Source: Pseudolabrys sp. FHR47
GTDB lineage: Bacteria; Pseudomonadota; Alphaproteobacteria; Rhizobiales; Xanthobacteraceae
Direction of reading: 5' to 3'
DNA: 64,000 bases
Assembly: GCF_005153485.1 (NCBI RefSeq)
Contig: NZ_CP039740.1
Coordinates: 4,453,520-4,517,519 of the forward strand
Position numbers and translations under genes: made by a program
The notes under the pieces: model-generated
Databases searched by the model: none
What the model saw: the letters and a program-made list of their open reading frames with translations, nothing else
Told to the model about the DNA's origin: nothing
Part shown: positions 1-9,621 of the stretch, piece by piece
How positions within the stretch are numbered: position 1 is the stretch's first letter
How the letters are laid out: every line of letters starts with the position of its first letter

Positions 1-852
1 TCGCTATTGTCGGCCGTCGTCGCCGACGGCATGAGCGGCCGTCGCCACCGCTCCAATGCTGAACTCGGCGCGCAGGGCGTCGCCAATGTGGCGTCCATCG
101 TGTTCGGCGGCATGTGCGTCACCGGCACCATCGCGCGCACCGCGACCAATATTCGTGCCGGCGCGCGCGGGCCGATATCGGGCATCTTTCACTGTGGCTA
201 TTTGCTGCTGTTCCTCGCCGTGGCGGCGCCGCTGGTCGGCTATATCCCGCTCGCAGCGCTGGGCGCCGTGTTGCTGATCGTGTCGTGGAATATGGCGGAG
301 AAGGAGGAGTTCTGGTCGCTGCTGCGCACCTCGCGCGGCGACGCCGCTGTGCTGCTCGCGACATTCCTGCTCACGATTTTCGTCGATCTGATCACCGGCA
401 TCGCCGTCGGCGTGGTGCTGGGCTCGCTCCTGTTCCTGCACCGCATGGCCGAGTCGGTCGAGATCCAGGCGGGCGGGCTCGAAGACGTCGCCGATACGGC
501 CGACAGAACCAAATACGATGCCGAGGCTGCCAGCGAGCGCGATGTGATGGTCTATCGCATCAGCGGCGCGTTCTTCTTCGGCGCCACCGCGCATGTACTG
601 ACGGCGCTGGAGCGTATCGGGAGCACGCCGAAACTGCTCATCCTCGACTTCACCGATGTGCCGCTGATCGACACCACGGCGGCGCGCTCGCTGCATGCCT
701 TCGTCAAGAAGCTCGCCAGGAGCGGGGCGAACGTCTATTTCGCCGCCGCCAGGCAGAACGTGCGGCACGAACTCATTGCCGCGGGCTTGAAGCCGCCGCT
801 GATGCGCTATGCCGCCAGCGTCGAAAGCGCCCGGAAGCTGTACGAGACTTAA
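1..852 (+). CDS. SulP-family inorganic anion transporter, C-terminal part
   Basis: The frame is already open at base 1, so the N-terminal membrane part lies outside the window. What remains is the end of the SulP transporter core (GRRHRSNAEL, then GMCVTGTIARTATNIRAGAR, a conserved stretch in this family), several hydrophobic helices, and a cytoplasmic STAS domain from about base 535 to the stop, including VPLIDTTAARSLHAF at the usual regulatory loop. The family moves sulfate, bicarbonate or other anions across the inner membrane, often by proton or sodium symport. The substrate cannot be told from this part. A family A palindrome follows the stop codon by 2 bases. Confidence 0.9.
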   Translation, partial: SLLSAVVADGMSGRRHRSNAELGAQGVANVASIVFGGMCVTGTIARTATNIRAGARGPISGIFHCGYLLLFLAVAAPLVGYIPLAALGAVLLIVSWNMAEKEEFWSLLRTSRGDAAVLLATFLLTIFVDLITGIAVGVVLGSLLFLHRMAESVEIQAGGLEDVADTADRTKYDAEAASERDVMVYRISGAFFFGATAHVLTALERIGSTPKLLILDFTDVPLIDTTAARSLHAFVKKLARSGANVYFAAARQNVRHELIAAGLKPPLMRYAASVESARKLYET

Positions 853-854
853 TT

Positions 855-976
855 GTCATTCCGGACGCGGCCATCAGCGCGTCTTTCGCGCTATGGCCGC
901 GATCCGGAATCCATAACCCCGGTGCTGCGGAGTATGGGTTCCGGGCTCCCTCGCTTCGCTCGGTCCCCGGAATGAC
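855..976. repeat. Extragenic palindrome, family A, copy 1
   Basis: An imperfect compound palindrome begins GTCATTCCGG and ends CCGGAATGAC, with internal arms around ATCCGGAATCCA and GGGTTCCGGGCTCC. It fills most of the 314-base gap after the SulP gene. The rest of the gap (977-1166) shows no gene that I can support. Related elements occur at 9533, 15009, 20622, 27008, 32463 and 63105. Confidence 0.8.
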
Positions 977-1166
977 CACCCGCCCTTAGTCGAATAGGCG
1001 AATTCAGCGGGCTGCCTTGCGCCGAACGCGAGGCCCGCGGCCTTTCCCGGTGCGGCCATCGCACTATCTGTCGCGTGAGACCGCATCCGCGGCCGCAACA
1101 ATCATCTCAAAGGGAACGTCCGCTCGTCCGCGCCGCCTGGCACGGGCGGCGGAGTATTTTTCGCCG

Positions 1167-2033
1167 ATGTTTTCAACCATAAACCCCAAGCTGTCCGCCG
1201 CCCTCGCTGCCGCTATCTGGGGCACCACCTATATTTTCGTCAGCACCGTACTGCCGCACAATCCGATCTTCACCGGCGCGGTGCGCGCGCTCGGCGGCGG
1301 CCTGCCGCTGCTCTTGTTCTACAACGAGCTGCCGCCGCGCGAATGGTGGGGCAAGGTGGCGCTGCTCGGCACGCTCAATTGCGGCATCGTCTTCGCCTTC
1401 CTGTTCATCGCCGCAGAGCGCCTGCCCGGCGGGGTCGCCGGCACGCTGCAATCGCTCGGGCCGATAATCACCGTGCTGATCGCCTGGCCGCTACTCGGCG
1501 AGCGGCCGACGTTGCTGCGGCTGACCAGTGTCGTGCTCGGCGCCATCGGCGTGATGATCTTGCTCACCGGCGGCCGGATCGTGCTCGATTTTATCGGCGC
1601 GGTCGCGGGCCTGATCGCCGCGGTGTCGCTGGCGCTGGGCGGCGTTCTGCTCAACCGCTGGGGCCGACCGATTCCGCTGCTCGAATTCACTGCTTGGCAG
1701 CTCGTCATCGGTGGCATCGAACTGGCGGCGCTGGCGGCCTTCATCGGCGACGTGCCCGCCTCGCTCGATATCACGAGCATTGCCGCCTATGCCTATGTCG
1801 CGCTCATCGGTACATCGCTGGCCTATGCACTCTGGTTTCATGGCGTCGACAGAGCCGGCGCGCCGGCGGTGGCACCATTCTTTCTGCTGATTCCAATGGT
1901 CGCCTTCGCGCTCGACGCCGTCATTCGTGGCTTCGTACCGACTTTAGTGCAATCGCTCGGTGCGGCAATCGTGCTCGGCAGCCTGAGCATCAATCAGTGG
2001 GCCGGCGAGCGTACAACGCGCGCAGCGCCGTGA
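1167..2033 (+). CDS. EamA-family (drug/metabolite transporter) permease
   Basis: Predicted inner-membrane permease of 288 residues made of two EamA repeats, about ten hydrophobic helices in all. The first repeat starts at LAAAIWGTTYIF near residue 10 and the second near residue 150. The conserved WGTTY and ERLPGG segments fit metabolite exporters of the RhaT/EamA type; the substrate is unknown. The frame stays open for 50 codons upstream of ATG 1167, but that extension is Arg/Pro-rich and unlike the family N-terminus, so 1167 is preferred. It converges on priA, with only 4 bases between the two stop codons. Confidence 0.88.
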   Translation: MFSTINPKLSAALAAAIWGTTYIFVSTVLPHNPIFTGAVRALGGGLPLLLFYNELPPREWWGKVALLGTLNCGIVFAFLFIAAERLPGGVAGTLQSLGPIITVLIAWPLLGERPTLLRLTSVVLGAIGVMILLTGGRIVLDFIGAVAGLIAAVSLALGGVLLNRWGRPIPLLEFTAWQLVIGGIELAALAAFIGDVPASLDITSIAAYAYVALIGTSLAYALWFHGVDRAGAPAVAPFFLLIPMVAFALDAVIRGFVPTLVQSLGAAIVLGSLSINQWAGERTTRAAP

Positions 2034-2037
2034 CGGG

Positions 2038-4215
2038 TCAATAAAAACTCATCGGATCGACATCGACGTCCATCTTGATGCTGCCGCGCGCCTTCGGCGC
2101 GACGTTCAGCCAGTCGCGCAAATAAGCCGACAGGTTGAATTCGCGCGGCGCCTTAACCAGCAGCCGGTAGCGATGGCGGCCGCGCACCACGGCGATGGGC
2201 GCCTCGGCGGGACCGAGCACGCGCACCGTCTCGTTGTAAGGTGCCGCCTTCGCCACGGCTTTCGCATAGCCTTCGGCGTCGTGTTTGTTGTCGGCGGAGA
2301 CGACGATGCCGGCCAGCCGGCCGAACGGCGGATAGCCCGACGCTTCGCGCAGCGCGATTTCGGTCTCGTAGAATTTCTCGCGATCGCCGAGGATCAGCGC
2401 CTTCATCACCGGATGCTCCGGCTGATGCGTCTGCAAAAAGCCGACGCCGCGATTGTCCTCGCGGCCGGCGCGGCCGACCACCTGATGCAGAAGCTGGAAC
2501 GTCCGTTCGCTCGCGCGCGGATCGCCATTGCCCAATCCCAGATCGGCATCGATGATGCCGACCAGATTGAGCTTGGGGAAGTGATGGCCCTTCGCCACCA
2601 GTTGTGTGCCGACGATAATATCGAAACGGCCTTCGGCGACGTCGTCGAGTTCCTGCCGCAGCCGCTCCATCGACTCGACGAGGTCGCTCGACAGAATGAG
2701 AATGCGCGTGTCCGGAAACAGCTCGGCGGCTTCCTGCTCCAGCCGTTCGACGCCGGGGCCGACCGCGGTGAAGCTCTCGGTGGCGTGGCAGTTCGGGCAC
2801 GCCTCCGGCGGCGGCATGTTGTAGCCGCAGTGATGACAGATCAGCCTTTTGCGGAAGCGATGATCGACCAGCCAGGCGTCGCAATTCGGGCATTGCAGGC
2901 GGAAGCCGCAGGCGCGGCATAGAGTGAGCGGCGCGAAACCGCGGCGGTTGAGGAACAGCAGCGCCTGATCGCCGCGCTCCAGCGTGTTATGGACGGCTTC
3001 GGCGAGACGCGGCGCGATGAAGCGGCCGCGCGGCGGGCCTTCGCGCGTGAGATCGATGGCCTCGACATGCGGCAACGACGCACCGCCGAAACGTTCCGGC
3101 AGATGCAGGCGGCGATAGCGGCCCTTGCGGGCGTTGACTTCGGATTCGACCGAGGGAGTCGCGGAAGCGAGGACGACGGGGATCTTCGCGATCGAGCCGC
3201 GCACCACCGCCATGTCGCGCGCATTGTAGCGGGCGCCGTCTTCCTGCTTGTAGGCCTGTTCGTGCTCTTCATCCACAACGATAAGCCCGAGATCGGCGTA
3301 AGGCAGAAACAGCGCCGAGCGCGCACCGACGACTACCGAGACCTCGCCTTCCGCGACCGCCGCCCAGGTGCGCGCGCGCAGGCGCGGTGACAATTGCGAA
3401 TGCCATTCGGCCGGCTTGGTGCCGAAGCGCGCGGTGAAGCGGTCGAGTGACTGGCCGGTGAGCGCGATTTCCGGCATCAAAATGAGCGTCTGCCGGCCCT
3501 TGCGGATGTTCTCGGCCACCGCCTCGAAATAAACCTCCGTCTTGCCGGAGCCTGTGACGCCGTCGACCAGCGACACAACATAACCGCCCTGATCGACCGT
3601 GGTGCGTAGCGCGTCCGCAGCGGCCAGTTGCCCGAGCGAGAAATCGGGCTGGCGGAAATCCGGATCGGGCTGGCGCGATACTTTCTCCGGCGGCAGCACC
3701 ACCGTTTCCAGCGTGCCCTCATCGACAAGACCGTCGATGACGCCGGTCGAGACGCCGGCCTCGCGCGCGGCATCGCCCTTGGCGCGCACCATGCCGTCTT
3801 CCAGCGCGCGCAGCACGCGTTGGCGCGCCACCGTCATGCGCTGCGGCGGCGGGCCGACGAGGCGGACGCCGACGCGCTCGCGCGCGGGCCCGAGATCATT
3901 GCCCATGCGCAGCGCCATGCGCAGCACCATGCCGCGCGAGGCCAGCGTGTAACCCGACACCCAGTCGATGAAGGTGCGCAGCTCGCTCTTCAGCGGCGGC
4001 ACGTCGATCTTCGCCGCGATGTCCTTGAGGCGGTTGTGCAGGCCGGGCGCGGGATTGGGGTTTTCGGCCCAGACCACGCCCACGGTCTCGCCGCGCCGTC
4101 CGAGCGGCACGGCGACGACATCGCCGGGCGCGACCTCCATCCCCGCCGACACCCGGTAGGAATAGGCCTGGTCGAGCGCCACTGGCACCAGAACATCGAC
4201 AATGCGCGTGGTCAT
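2038..4215 (-). CDS. priA: Primosomal protein N' (replication restart helicase PriA)
   Basis: A 725-residue 3'-to-5' DNA helicase that reloads the replisome at stalled or repaired forks. Visible: N-terminal DNA-binding domain (residues 1-100), Walker A GVTGSGKT at about 219-226, a DEEH Walker B box followed by the aromatic-rich loop (YKQEDGARYNARD), and a zinc-binding insert with paired cysteines (CRACG, CPNC, CHHCG, CPNC). The start MTTRIVDVLVP at 4215 matches family N-termini. The frame is open for 74 more codons upstream, but that stretch overlaps the divergent xerC start region and does not look like PriA. xerC starts 72 bases away on the other strand. Confidence 0.96.
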   Translation of the reverse strand: MTTRIVDVLVPVALDQAYSYRVSAGMEVAPGDVVAVPLGRRGETVGVVWAENPNPAPGLHNRLKDIAAKIDVPPLKSELRTFIDWVSGYTLASRGMVLRMALRMGNDLGPARERVGVRLVGPPPQRMTVARQRVLRALEDGMVRAKGDAAREAGVSTGVIDGLVDEGTLETVVLPPEKVSRQPDPDFRQPDFSLGQLAAADALRTTVDQGGYVVSLVDGVTGSGKTEVYFEAVAENIRKGRQTLILMPEIALTGQSLDRFTARFGTKPAEWHSQLSPRLRARTWAAVAEGEVSVVVGARSALFLPYADLGLIVVDEEHEQAYKQEDGARYNARDMAVVRGSIAKIPVVLASATPSVESEVNARKGRYRRLHLPERFGGASLPHVEAIDLTREGPPRGRFIAPRLAEAVHNTLERGDQALLFLNRRGFAPLTLCRACGFRLQCPNCDAWLVDHRFRKRLICHHCGYNMPPPEACPNCHATESFTAVGPGVERLEQEAAELFPDTRILILSSDLVESMERLRQELDDVAEGRFDIIVGTQLVAKGHHFPKLNLVGIIDADLGLGNGDPRASERTFQLLHQVVGRAGREDNRGVGFLQTHQPEHPVMKALILGDREKFYETEIALREASGYPPFGRLAGIVVSADNKHDAEGYAKAVAKAAPYNETVRVLGPAEAPIAVVRGRHRYRLLVKAPREFNLSAYLRDWLNVAPKARGSIKMDVDVDPMSFY

Positions 4216-4287
4216 AGAGGCGGGTCTAGGCCGATTCAGGGGCCAGAAGGAAGGTCTTAACCGGGCGCGCCTAGGCTCTTTGGCGCC

Positions 4288-5229
4288 ATGAGCCTCACGA
4301 TCGCCATCGCCCCCGACGTCGCCGCCGAAATCGGCCGCTGGCGCGCCTATCTCGGCGCGGAACGGCGCATGTCGCCGAAGACGCTGGAGGCCTATGAGCG
4401 CGATGTCGGCCAGTTCCTCGGCTTTCTGGCCGAGCACCTCGGCGGTCCGCCATCGCTGAAATCTCTGGCGAAAATCACCCCGGCCGATGTCCGCGCCTTC
4501 ATGGCGGCGCGGCGGGCCGACGGCGCCGGCAATCGTACCTTGATGCGCTCACTGGCCGGAGCCCGCTCCTTCGTCCGCTTCCTTGAGCGCAACGGCAAAG
4601 GCAAAGTCGGCGCGCTCGCGGCCATCCGCGCGCCGAAGGCAGGCCGCACACTGCCCAAGCCGCTCGCCGCATCGGCCGCCAAACAGATGACCGACATCGA
4701 TCTGCGCGCCGGCGAGGATCGCGAGACCTGGATCCTGGCGCGCGATGCCGCTGTGCTGGCGCTGCTTTATGGCTGCGGCCTGCGCATTTCGGAAGCGCTC
4801 GGCCTCAAGCGCGGCGACGCGAATGGCAAGGACGCGCTCACCGTTACCGGCAAAGGCAACAAGACGCGCATGGTGCCGGTGCTGCCTCAGGTCACCAAGG
4901 CCATCGCCGATTACCTCGCGATTTGTCCTTATGTGCAGCCACCGGAGGGCCCGCTGTTCGTTGGCGCCAAAGGCGGACCGCTCAGCCCGCGCATCGTGCA
5001 ACTGGCAATGGCGACGCTGCGCGGCGCGCTCGGTCTGCCGGACACGGCAACGCCCCATGCCTTGCGCCATTCCTTCGCCACGCATTTGCTGGCGCGCGGC
5101 GGCGACCTGCGTTCGATCCAGGAATTGCTCGGCCACGCCTCGCTGTCGACCACTCAGATTTACACCGCCGTCGACAGCGCCCGTCTGCTCGAAGTTTATG
5201 CCAGCGCCCATCCGCGGGCGTCATCGTAA
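4288..5229 (+). CDS. xerC: Tyrosine recombinase XerC
   Basis: A 313-residue site-specific recombinase that, with XerD, resolves chromosome dimers at dif during division. The N-terminal core-binding domain covers about residues 10-105 and the catalytic domain about 130-305. The full catalytic set is present: Arg166 (GLRISEAL), Lys189 (TGKGNK), His257 and Arg260 ([12 protein letters not shown]), His283 ([11 protein letters not shown]) and Tyr292. It sits divergently beside priA, as in related alphaproteobacteria, which argues for the housekeeping XerC rather than a phage integrase. No att-like duplication is seen. Confidence 0.94.
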   Translation: MSLTIAIAPDVAAEIGRWRAYLGAERRMSPKTLEAYERDVGQFLGFLAEHLGGPPSLKSLAKITPADVRAFMAARRADGAGNRTLMRSLAGARSFVRFLERNGKGKVGALAAIRAPKAGRTLPKPLAASAAKQMTDIDLRAGEDRETWILARDAAVLALLYGCGLRISEALGLKRGDANGKDALTVTGKGNKTRMVPVLPQVTKAIADYLAICPYVQPPEGPLFVGAKGGPLSPRIVQLAMATLRGALGLPDTATPHALRHSFATHLLARGGDLRSIQELLGHASLSTTQIYTAVDSARLLEVYASAHPRASS

Positions 5230-5309
5230 TTTCATCGTCGACAACGCCGGCGCGCTCTTGCCGGCGCCCGCGCGGACGATCATCGTCCTCCACCAAACAG
5301 GGGACGACC

Positions 5310-5927
5310 ATGGCGGGACCGCACGAAAACCTCGAACACGCCGAACACGCGGAGCACGCCTCCCACGGCGGCAACAAAAAGATCGCGCTGCTGATATCGG
5401 TGCTGGCGCTGTTTCTCGCTTTCTCCGAGACGCTCGGCAAGGGCGCGCAGACCGAAAGCATTGGTCTCAACATCAAGGCGTCCGACACCTGGAATTTCTT
5501 TCAGGCCAAGACCATCCGGCAGACCGGCATCCGGACCGCCGCGGACAATCTCGCAGCGATCGCACCGTCGATCGACAAGCCGGAAATCAAGGCGGCGATG
5601 GAAAAGCAAATCGAGACCTGGCGTGCGACGGCAATGCGCTACGAATCCGATCCCAAGGAGAAGGATGGTCGCAAGGAACTGCGCGAACTGGCCTTGAATT
5701 ACGAGCATCAGCGCGATTACCAGCTCGCGCGCTACCATCAGTTCGAACTGGGCTCGGCGGCGTTCCAGATCGGCATCGTGCTGGCCTCGGCCGAAGTCAT
5801 CACCGGCATGGTCGTGCTCGGCTGGCTGTCGGGGCTGGTTGGGCTTGTCGGCGTTATCTTCTCGGCCTTCGGCCTGTGGGCGCCGCACGCGCTCGACTTC
5901 CTGCTGCACGCCAGCGGCGCGCACTGA
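5310..5927 (+). CDS. DUF4337 family membrane protein
   Basis: A 205-residue protein matching the DUF4337 pattern: a short His/Glu-rich N-terminus (ENLEHAEHAEHASHGG), one hydrophobic helix (IALLISVLALFLAF, about 26-40), a long soluble middle beginning TESIGLNIKASDTWNFFQAK, and two closely spaced C-terminal helices (about 150-195). Its biochemical role is unknown. ATG 5310 is chosen because AGGGGA lies 6 bases upstream and the protein starts as the family does; the longer open frame upstream overlaps xerC. The next gene converges on it with a 3-base gap. Confidence 0.85.
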   Translation: MAGPHENLEHAEHAEHASHGGNKKIALLISVLALFLAFSETLGKGAQTESIGLNIKASDTWNFFQAKTIRQTGIRTAADNLAAIAPSIDKPEIKAAMEKQIETWRATAMRYESDPKEKDGRKELRELALNYEHQRDYQLARYHQFELGSAAFQIGIVLASAEVITGMVVLGWLSGLVGLVGVIFSAFGLWAPHALDFLLHASGAH

Positions 5928-5930
5928 TCG

Positions 5931-6461
5931 TCAGGCGGCGCCGCGAAACGCTCTGCGCCGCAATCGCTTTAGCAGGCGCAGGAAGCCGCCGCGCTCGCCG
6001 CGGAGCATTGCGGCAATCTGCTTCATGCGGACGCGCACCGGTTCGGTGATGGCATGCGCCCAGGCGCGCACGCGCAGCACCCACTCATAGAGCGCGCGAA
6101 ACCACGCCATCTGCAGCAGCTTGTCGCGCGTCACATCGAAGATGAAGGCGGTAACGCCAACGCCGATCAGCTTGGCGGCGACAATGACAGCGACGGCCCA
6201 GAGCCAGTGCCGGGTTGCGAGGAAATAGACTTCGAGCAGCTTCAGCGGCATGACGACGAGAATGAGCGGCACGATAAACACGATCAAGGTCGCCCAGGGC
6301 GGCAGCCGCTCAATCCCCCGCGCCAGCTTTTGCTTGAAGGCCAGCCACGGAATAAAGCCGACGATCCGCGCGACCACCGGCGACAAGTGGTCCCACAGCC
6401 ATGCTTCCAGGAGGAACAGCAAGGCGAGGAAAACCCAGAGGGGGCGGAGCCAGCGGCGCAT
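5931..6461 (-). CDS. Conserved small inner-membrane protein, function unknown
   Basis: A 176-residue protein with an N-terminal helix (LWVFLALLFLLEAWLW, residues 8-23), a central hydrophobic block (WATLIVFIVPLILVVMP and HWLWAVAVIVAAKLIGVGVTAFIF, about 56-108) and a basic, Arg-rich C-terminus (RGERGGFLRLLKRLRRRAF). It resembles hypothetical proteins of Bradyrhizobium-type genomes, but I do not recognise a named family. No catalytic motif is visible. The positive tail suggests a cytoplasmic C-terminus. Confidence 0.72.
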   Translation of the reverse strand: MRRWLRPLWVFLALLFLLEAWLWDHLSPVVARIVGFIPWLAFKQKLARGIERLPPWATLIVFIVPLILVVMPLKLLEVYFLATRHWLWAVAVIVAAKLIGVGVTAFIFDVTRDKLLQMAWFRALYEWVLRVRAWAHAITEPVRVRMKQIAAMLRGERGGFLRLLKRLRRRAFRGAA

Positions 6462-6509
6462 CGGACTAATGTAGGAGGCCGAATAGCCGGATATAAGGCG
6501 TCAGTTCCG

Positions 6510-6604
6510 CCTCATCCTGAGGAGCGGTCGCAGACCGCGTCTCGAAGGATGGGGCGGCCACATGGTTCGAGACGCCGGGCTGCGCCCGGCTCCTCACCAT
6601 GAGG
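6510..6604. repeat. Dispersed palindromic repeat, family C, full copy
   Basis: Two hairpin units stand side by side. The left unit runs from CCTCATCCTGAGGAGC to GTCTCGAAGGATG and the right unit from CATGGTTCGAGACGC to GCTCCTCACCATGAGG, separated by about 10 bases. Each unit has its own GC-rich apex (GGTCGCAGACC; GCCGGGCTGCGCCCGGC). The same two units occur at 45691-45738 and 46035-46081, where a nuclease gene lies between them. The right end is 10 bases past the lpdA stop codon. Confidence 0.85.
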
Positions 6605-6613
6605 CCGACCACC

Positions 6614-8014
6614 TCACATATGAATCGCGCGCTTGGCGACCGCCATGGCCGCTTCCTTCACCGCCTCGGGCAACGTCGGATGGGCGTGGCAGGTGCGGGC
6701 GATGTCTTCCGCCGCGCCGCCGAATTCCATGACGATGGCGGCTTCGGCGATCATGTTGCCGGCATCCGAACCGATGATATGCACGCCGAGCACGCGGTCG
6801 GTTGTGGCGTCGGCAATGACCTTGACGAAGCCGTCGGTCTGCTGGTTCGCCTTGGCGCGGCCGTTCGCGGTGAACGGAAACTTGCCGACGTTATAGGCGA
6901 CGCCCGCGGCCTTGAGGTCTTCCTCGCTTTTGCCGACAGAGGCGATCTCCGGCATCGTGTAAACGACACCCGGGATGACGTCATAGTTCACGTGGCCAGC
7001 CTGGCCGACCAGCATCTCCGCGACCGCGACGCCTTCGTCCTCGGCCTTGTGCGCCAGCATCGGGCCGGCGATCACATCGCCAATGGCCCAGATGCCCGGC
7101 ACGCTGGTCGCGTAGTAATGATCGGTGACGACGCGGCCGCGCTCGTCCATCTTCACGCCGAGCTCTTTCAACCCGAGGCCGTCGGTGTAAGGCACGCGGC
7201 CGGTCGAGACGAGGACGATATCGGCCTCAACGGTCTCCGCCTTGCCCTCGCCCTTCGCCGGCTCGATGGTCGCCTTCAGCGTCTTGCCGGACGAATCGAC
7301 GCCGGTGACCTTGGACGACAGCTTGAACGCGATGCCCTGCTTCTCCAGCAGGCGCTGGCCTTGCTTGCGCACTTCGCCGTCCATGCCGGGCAAAATGCCG
7401 TCGAGGAATTCCACCACCGTGACCTTGGCGCCGAGACGGCGCCACACCGACCCCAGTTCGAGGCCAATGACGCCGGCGCCGATGACCAGAAGATGCTTCG
7501 GCACCTCCGGCAGCGACAGCGCGCCGGTCGACGACACGATGCGCTTTTCGTCAATGTCGATGCCGCGCAGCTTCGCCACGTCGGAACCGGTGGCGATGAC
7601 GATCGACTTGGTCTCCAGCGTCGTCACCTTGCCATCGGCGGCTTTTACCTCGACCTTGCCCGGCGCGACGATGCGGCCGAAGCCGTAATGGGTTTCGACC
7701 TTGTTCTTCTTGAACAGGAAGTCGACGCCCTTGACGTTGCCGTCGATGGCATCCTGCTTGAACTTGAGCATGGTCGGCAGATCGAGCTTCGGGCTAGGCA
7801 CGCCGATGCCCATCTTGGCGAAGGAGTGCCCGGCTTCCTCGAACAGCTCGGAGGCATGCAGCAGCGCCTTCGACGGGATGCAGCCGATGTTGAGGCAGGT
7901 GCCGCCGAGTGACTTTTTCTCGACCACCGCGGTTTTCAGGCCGAGTTGCGCCGCGCGAATGGCGCAGACATAGCCGCCGGGGCCGGAACCGATGACGATG
8001 AGATCGTAGGACAT
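6614..8014 (-). CDS. lpdA: Dihydrolipoyl dehydrogenase (E3)
   Basis: A 466-residue flavoenzyme that reoxidises the dihydrolipoyl arm of the 2-oxoglutarate dehydrogenase complex with NAD+. Visible: FAD-binding [18 protein letters not shown] (8-25), redox disulfide Cys40/Cys45 in [16 protein letters not shown]-binding [15 protein letters not shown], and the C-terminal dimerisation domain with the His445-Pro/Glu450 catalytic pair ([13 protein letters not shown]). It is the last gene of the odhA-odhB-lpdA set, 11 bases after a small membrane protein gene, and is likely translated from the same message. Confidence 0.97.
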   Translation of the reverse strand: MSYDLIVIGSGPGGYVCAIRAAQLGLKTAVVEKKSLGGTCLNIGCIPSKALLHASELFEEAGHSFAKMGIGVPSPKLDLPTMLKFKQDAIDGNVKGVDFLFKKNKVETHYGFGRIVAPGKVEVKAADGKVTTLETKSIVIATGSDVAKLRGIDIDEKRIVSSTGALSLPEVPKHLLVIGAGVIGLELGSVWRRLGAKVTVVEFLDGILPGMDGEVRKQGQRLLEKQGIAFKLSSKVTGVDSSGKTLKATIEPAKGEGKAETVEADIVLVSTGRVPYTDGLGLKELGVKMDERGRVVTDHYYATSVPGIWAIGDVIAGPMLAHKAEDEGVAVAEMLVGQAGHVNYDVIPGVVYTMPEIASVGKSEEDLKAAGVAYNVGKFPFTANGRAKANQQTDGFVKVIADATTDRVLGVHIIGSDAGNMIAEAAIVMEFGGAAEDIARTCHAHPTLPEAVKEAAMAVAKRAIHM

Positions 8015-8025
8015 AATAATTTTAC

Positions 8026-8259
8026 CTACCGCACTTTTCCTTCAAGAGCCGCTAACCGATCGAGAACGCTCTTGTCCGTGAGACTGATGACATACCACGT
8101 GATGAACCACCCCACGACGGGAATGAGGATCAAGAGCGTATAAGCGAAGCTCTTCCCTTTCCGGCGCGAAATCGGAACCATAAAAGCAAAAACGATGAGG
8201 GTTAAAGTTGCGAACGGCAACAGAGACATGAAAATGTCAGGCTCAGAAACAGGCTGCAT
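8026..8259 (-). CDS. Small membrane protein between odhB and lpdA
   Basis: A 77-residue protein with two hydrophobic helices ([18 protein letters not shown], about 13-30, and [21 protein letters not shown], about 38-58) and a polar tail [16 protein letters not shown] that could form a short coiled coil. GGAGGG precedes ATG 8259 at good spacing, so it is probably translated. It does not belong to the 2-oxoglutarate dehydrogenase complex as known. It could be an unrelated passenger or a membrane factor. No family is recognised. Confidence 0.7.
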   Translation of the reverse strand: MQPVSEPDIFMSLLPFATLTLIVFAFMVPISRRKGKSFAYTLLILIPVVGWFITWYVISLTDKSVLDRLAALEGKVR

Positions 8260-8280
8260 GCGCCCCCTCCGTTTCAGCTT

Positions 8281-9501
8281 TTACAAATCCAAAACCAGCC
8301 GCGCCGGATCCTCCAGGTTTTCCTTCACGCGCACCAGGAAGGTGACCGCCTCGCGGCCGTCGACGATGCGGTGATCGTAGGACAGCGCCAGATACATCAT
8401 CGGGCGCACCTCGATCTTGCCGCCGATGACCATCGGCCGCTCCTGGATCTTGTGCATGCCGAGAATGCCGGACTGCGGCGCATTGAGGATCGGCGTCGAC
8501 ATCAGCGAGCCATAGACGCCGCCGTTCGAGATCGTGAAGGTGCCGCCCTGCATCTCGTCGATCTTGAGCTGGCCGTCGCGGGCGCGCTTGCCGAAATCGT
8601 TGATCTTCTTCTCGATGCCGGCGAGCGACATCATGTCGGCGTCGCGCACCACCGGAACGACGAGGCCCTTCTCGGTGCCGACGGCAACGCCGATGTGATA
8701 GTAGTTCTTGTAGACCAAGTCAGTGCCGTCGATCTCGGCGTTGACTGCGGGAATGTCCTTCAGCGCGGCGATGCAGGCGCGCACGAAGAAGCCCATGAAG
8801 CCGAGCTTCACGCCGTGCTTCTTTTCGAACAGATCCTTGTACTGATTGCGCAGCGCCATCACCGTGGTCATGTCGACCTCGTTGAAGGTCGTGAGCATGG
8901 CGGCGGTGTTCTGCGCGTCCTTGAGGCGGCGCGCGATGGTCTGGCGCAGCTTGGTCATGCGCACGCGTTCTTCGCGCGAAGCATCGTCCGGCGCGGACGG
9001 CGCGCGCATCTGCACCGGCGTGGCGACCGGCGTCGGGGCGGAGGCGGCCTTCTCGATGGCGGCGAGCATGTCGCCCTTGGTCACCTGGTTCTTGAGGCCG
9101 GTGCCGGCGACGGTCGACGGATCGACGCCGCTTTCGGCAGCGAGCTTGCGCACCGACGGGGCCTGCGCCGTGTTGGTCGCGGCGGCGGGGGCACTGGCAG
9201 GGGCAGCCGCAGGCTTGGCCGGAGCCGCGGCGGGCGCGGCAGCGGGCGCAGCCTTGGCCGCACCAGCGCCGTCTTTGATGGTGCCGAGGATCGCACCGAC
9301 ACCGACGGTGTCGCCGTCCTTGGCGGCGATATCACCGAGCACGCCGGCGGCCGGCGCCGGCACTTCCAGCGTCACCTTGTCGGTCTCGAGCTCGACGAGC
9401 GGCTCGTCGACCGCGACGGCGTCGCCGGGCTTCTTGAACCACTTGCCGACGGTGGCTTCGGTCACCGATTCGCCCAGCGTGGGCACCTTGATGTCAGTCA
9501 T
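8281..9501 (-). CDS. odhB: Dihydrolipoyllysine succinyltransferase, 2-oxoglutarate dehydrogenase E2
   Basis: A 406-residue core subunit that passes the succinyl group from the E1-generated thioester to CoA. It has one lipoyl domain (1-75) with the lipoylated Lys42 in [11 protein letters not shown], an Ala/Pro linker (about 76-115), a peripheral subunit-binding domain (about 116-150, [11 protein letters not shown]) and the catalytic domain ending in [12 protein letters not shown], with His377 and Asp381 of the HxxxDG motif. It lies between odhA and lpdA on the same strand, with a family A repeat in the 120-base gap from odhA. Confidence 0.97.
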   Translation of the reverse strand: MTDIKVPTLGESVTEATVGKWFKKPGDAVAVDEPLVELETDKVTLEVPAPAAGVLGDIAAKDGDTVGVGAILGTIKDGAGAAKAAPAAAPAAAPAKPAAAPASAPAAATNTAQAPSVRKLAAESGVDPSTVAGTGLKNQVTKGDMLAAIEKAASAPTPVATPVQMRAPSAPDDASREERVRMTKLRQTIARRLKDAQNTAAMLTTFNEVDMTTVMALRNQYKDLFEKKHGVKLGFMGFFVRACIAALKDIPAVNAEIDGTDLVYKNYYHIGVAVGTEKGLVVPVVRDADMMSLAGIEKKINDFGKRARDGQLKIDEMQGGTFTISNGGVYGSLMSTPILNAPQSGILGMHKIQERPMVIGGKIEVRPMMYLALSYDHRIVDGREAVTFLVRVKENLEDPARLVLDL

Positions 9502-9532
9502 GATTGTTTCCGTTCAATGATCTTGTTTCGGC

Positions 9533-9614
9533 GTCATCATCCGCGAAAGCGGATGATCCAGCTCTTCCGGCAGAGAGCAGAAAGCGCTGGGTCTCCGCCT
9601 TCGCGGGGGCGACG
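9533..9614. repeat. Extragenic palindrome, family A, copy 2
   Basis: Contains GTCATCATCCGCGAAAGCGG followed by a second arm with TCTCCGCCTTCGCGGG. It fills the odhA-odhB gap. An RNA hairpin here could stabilise the upstream odhA message or weaken read-through to odhB. Confidence 0.75.
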
Positions 9615-9621
9615 AAAATGA

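Noticed and set aside
4288..5229. The tyrosine recombinase as a sign of a prophage or genomic island.
   Set aside because: It is XerC by sequence and by its place next to priA; no phage genes or att duplications are near.
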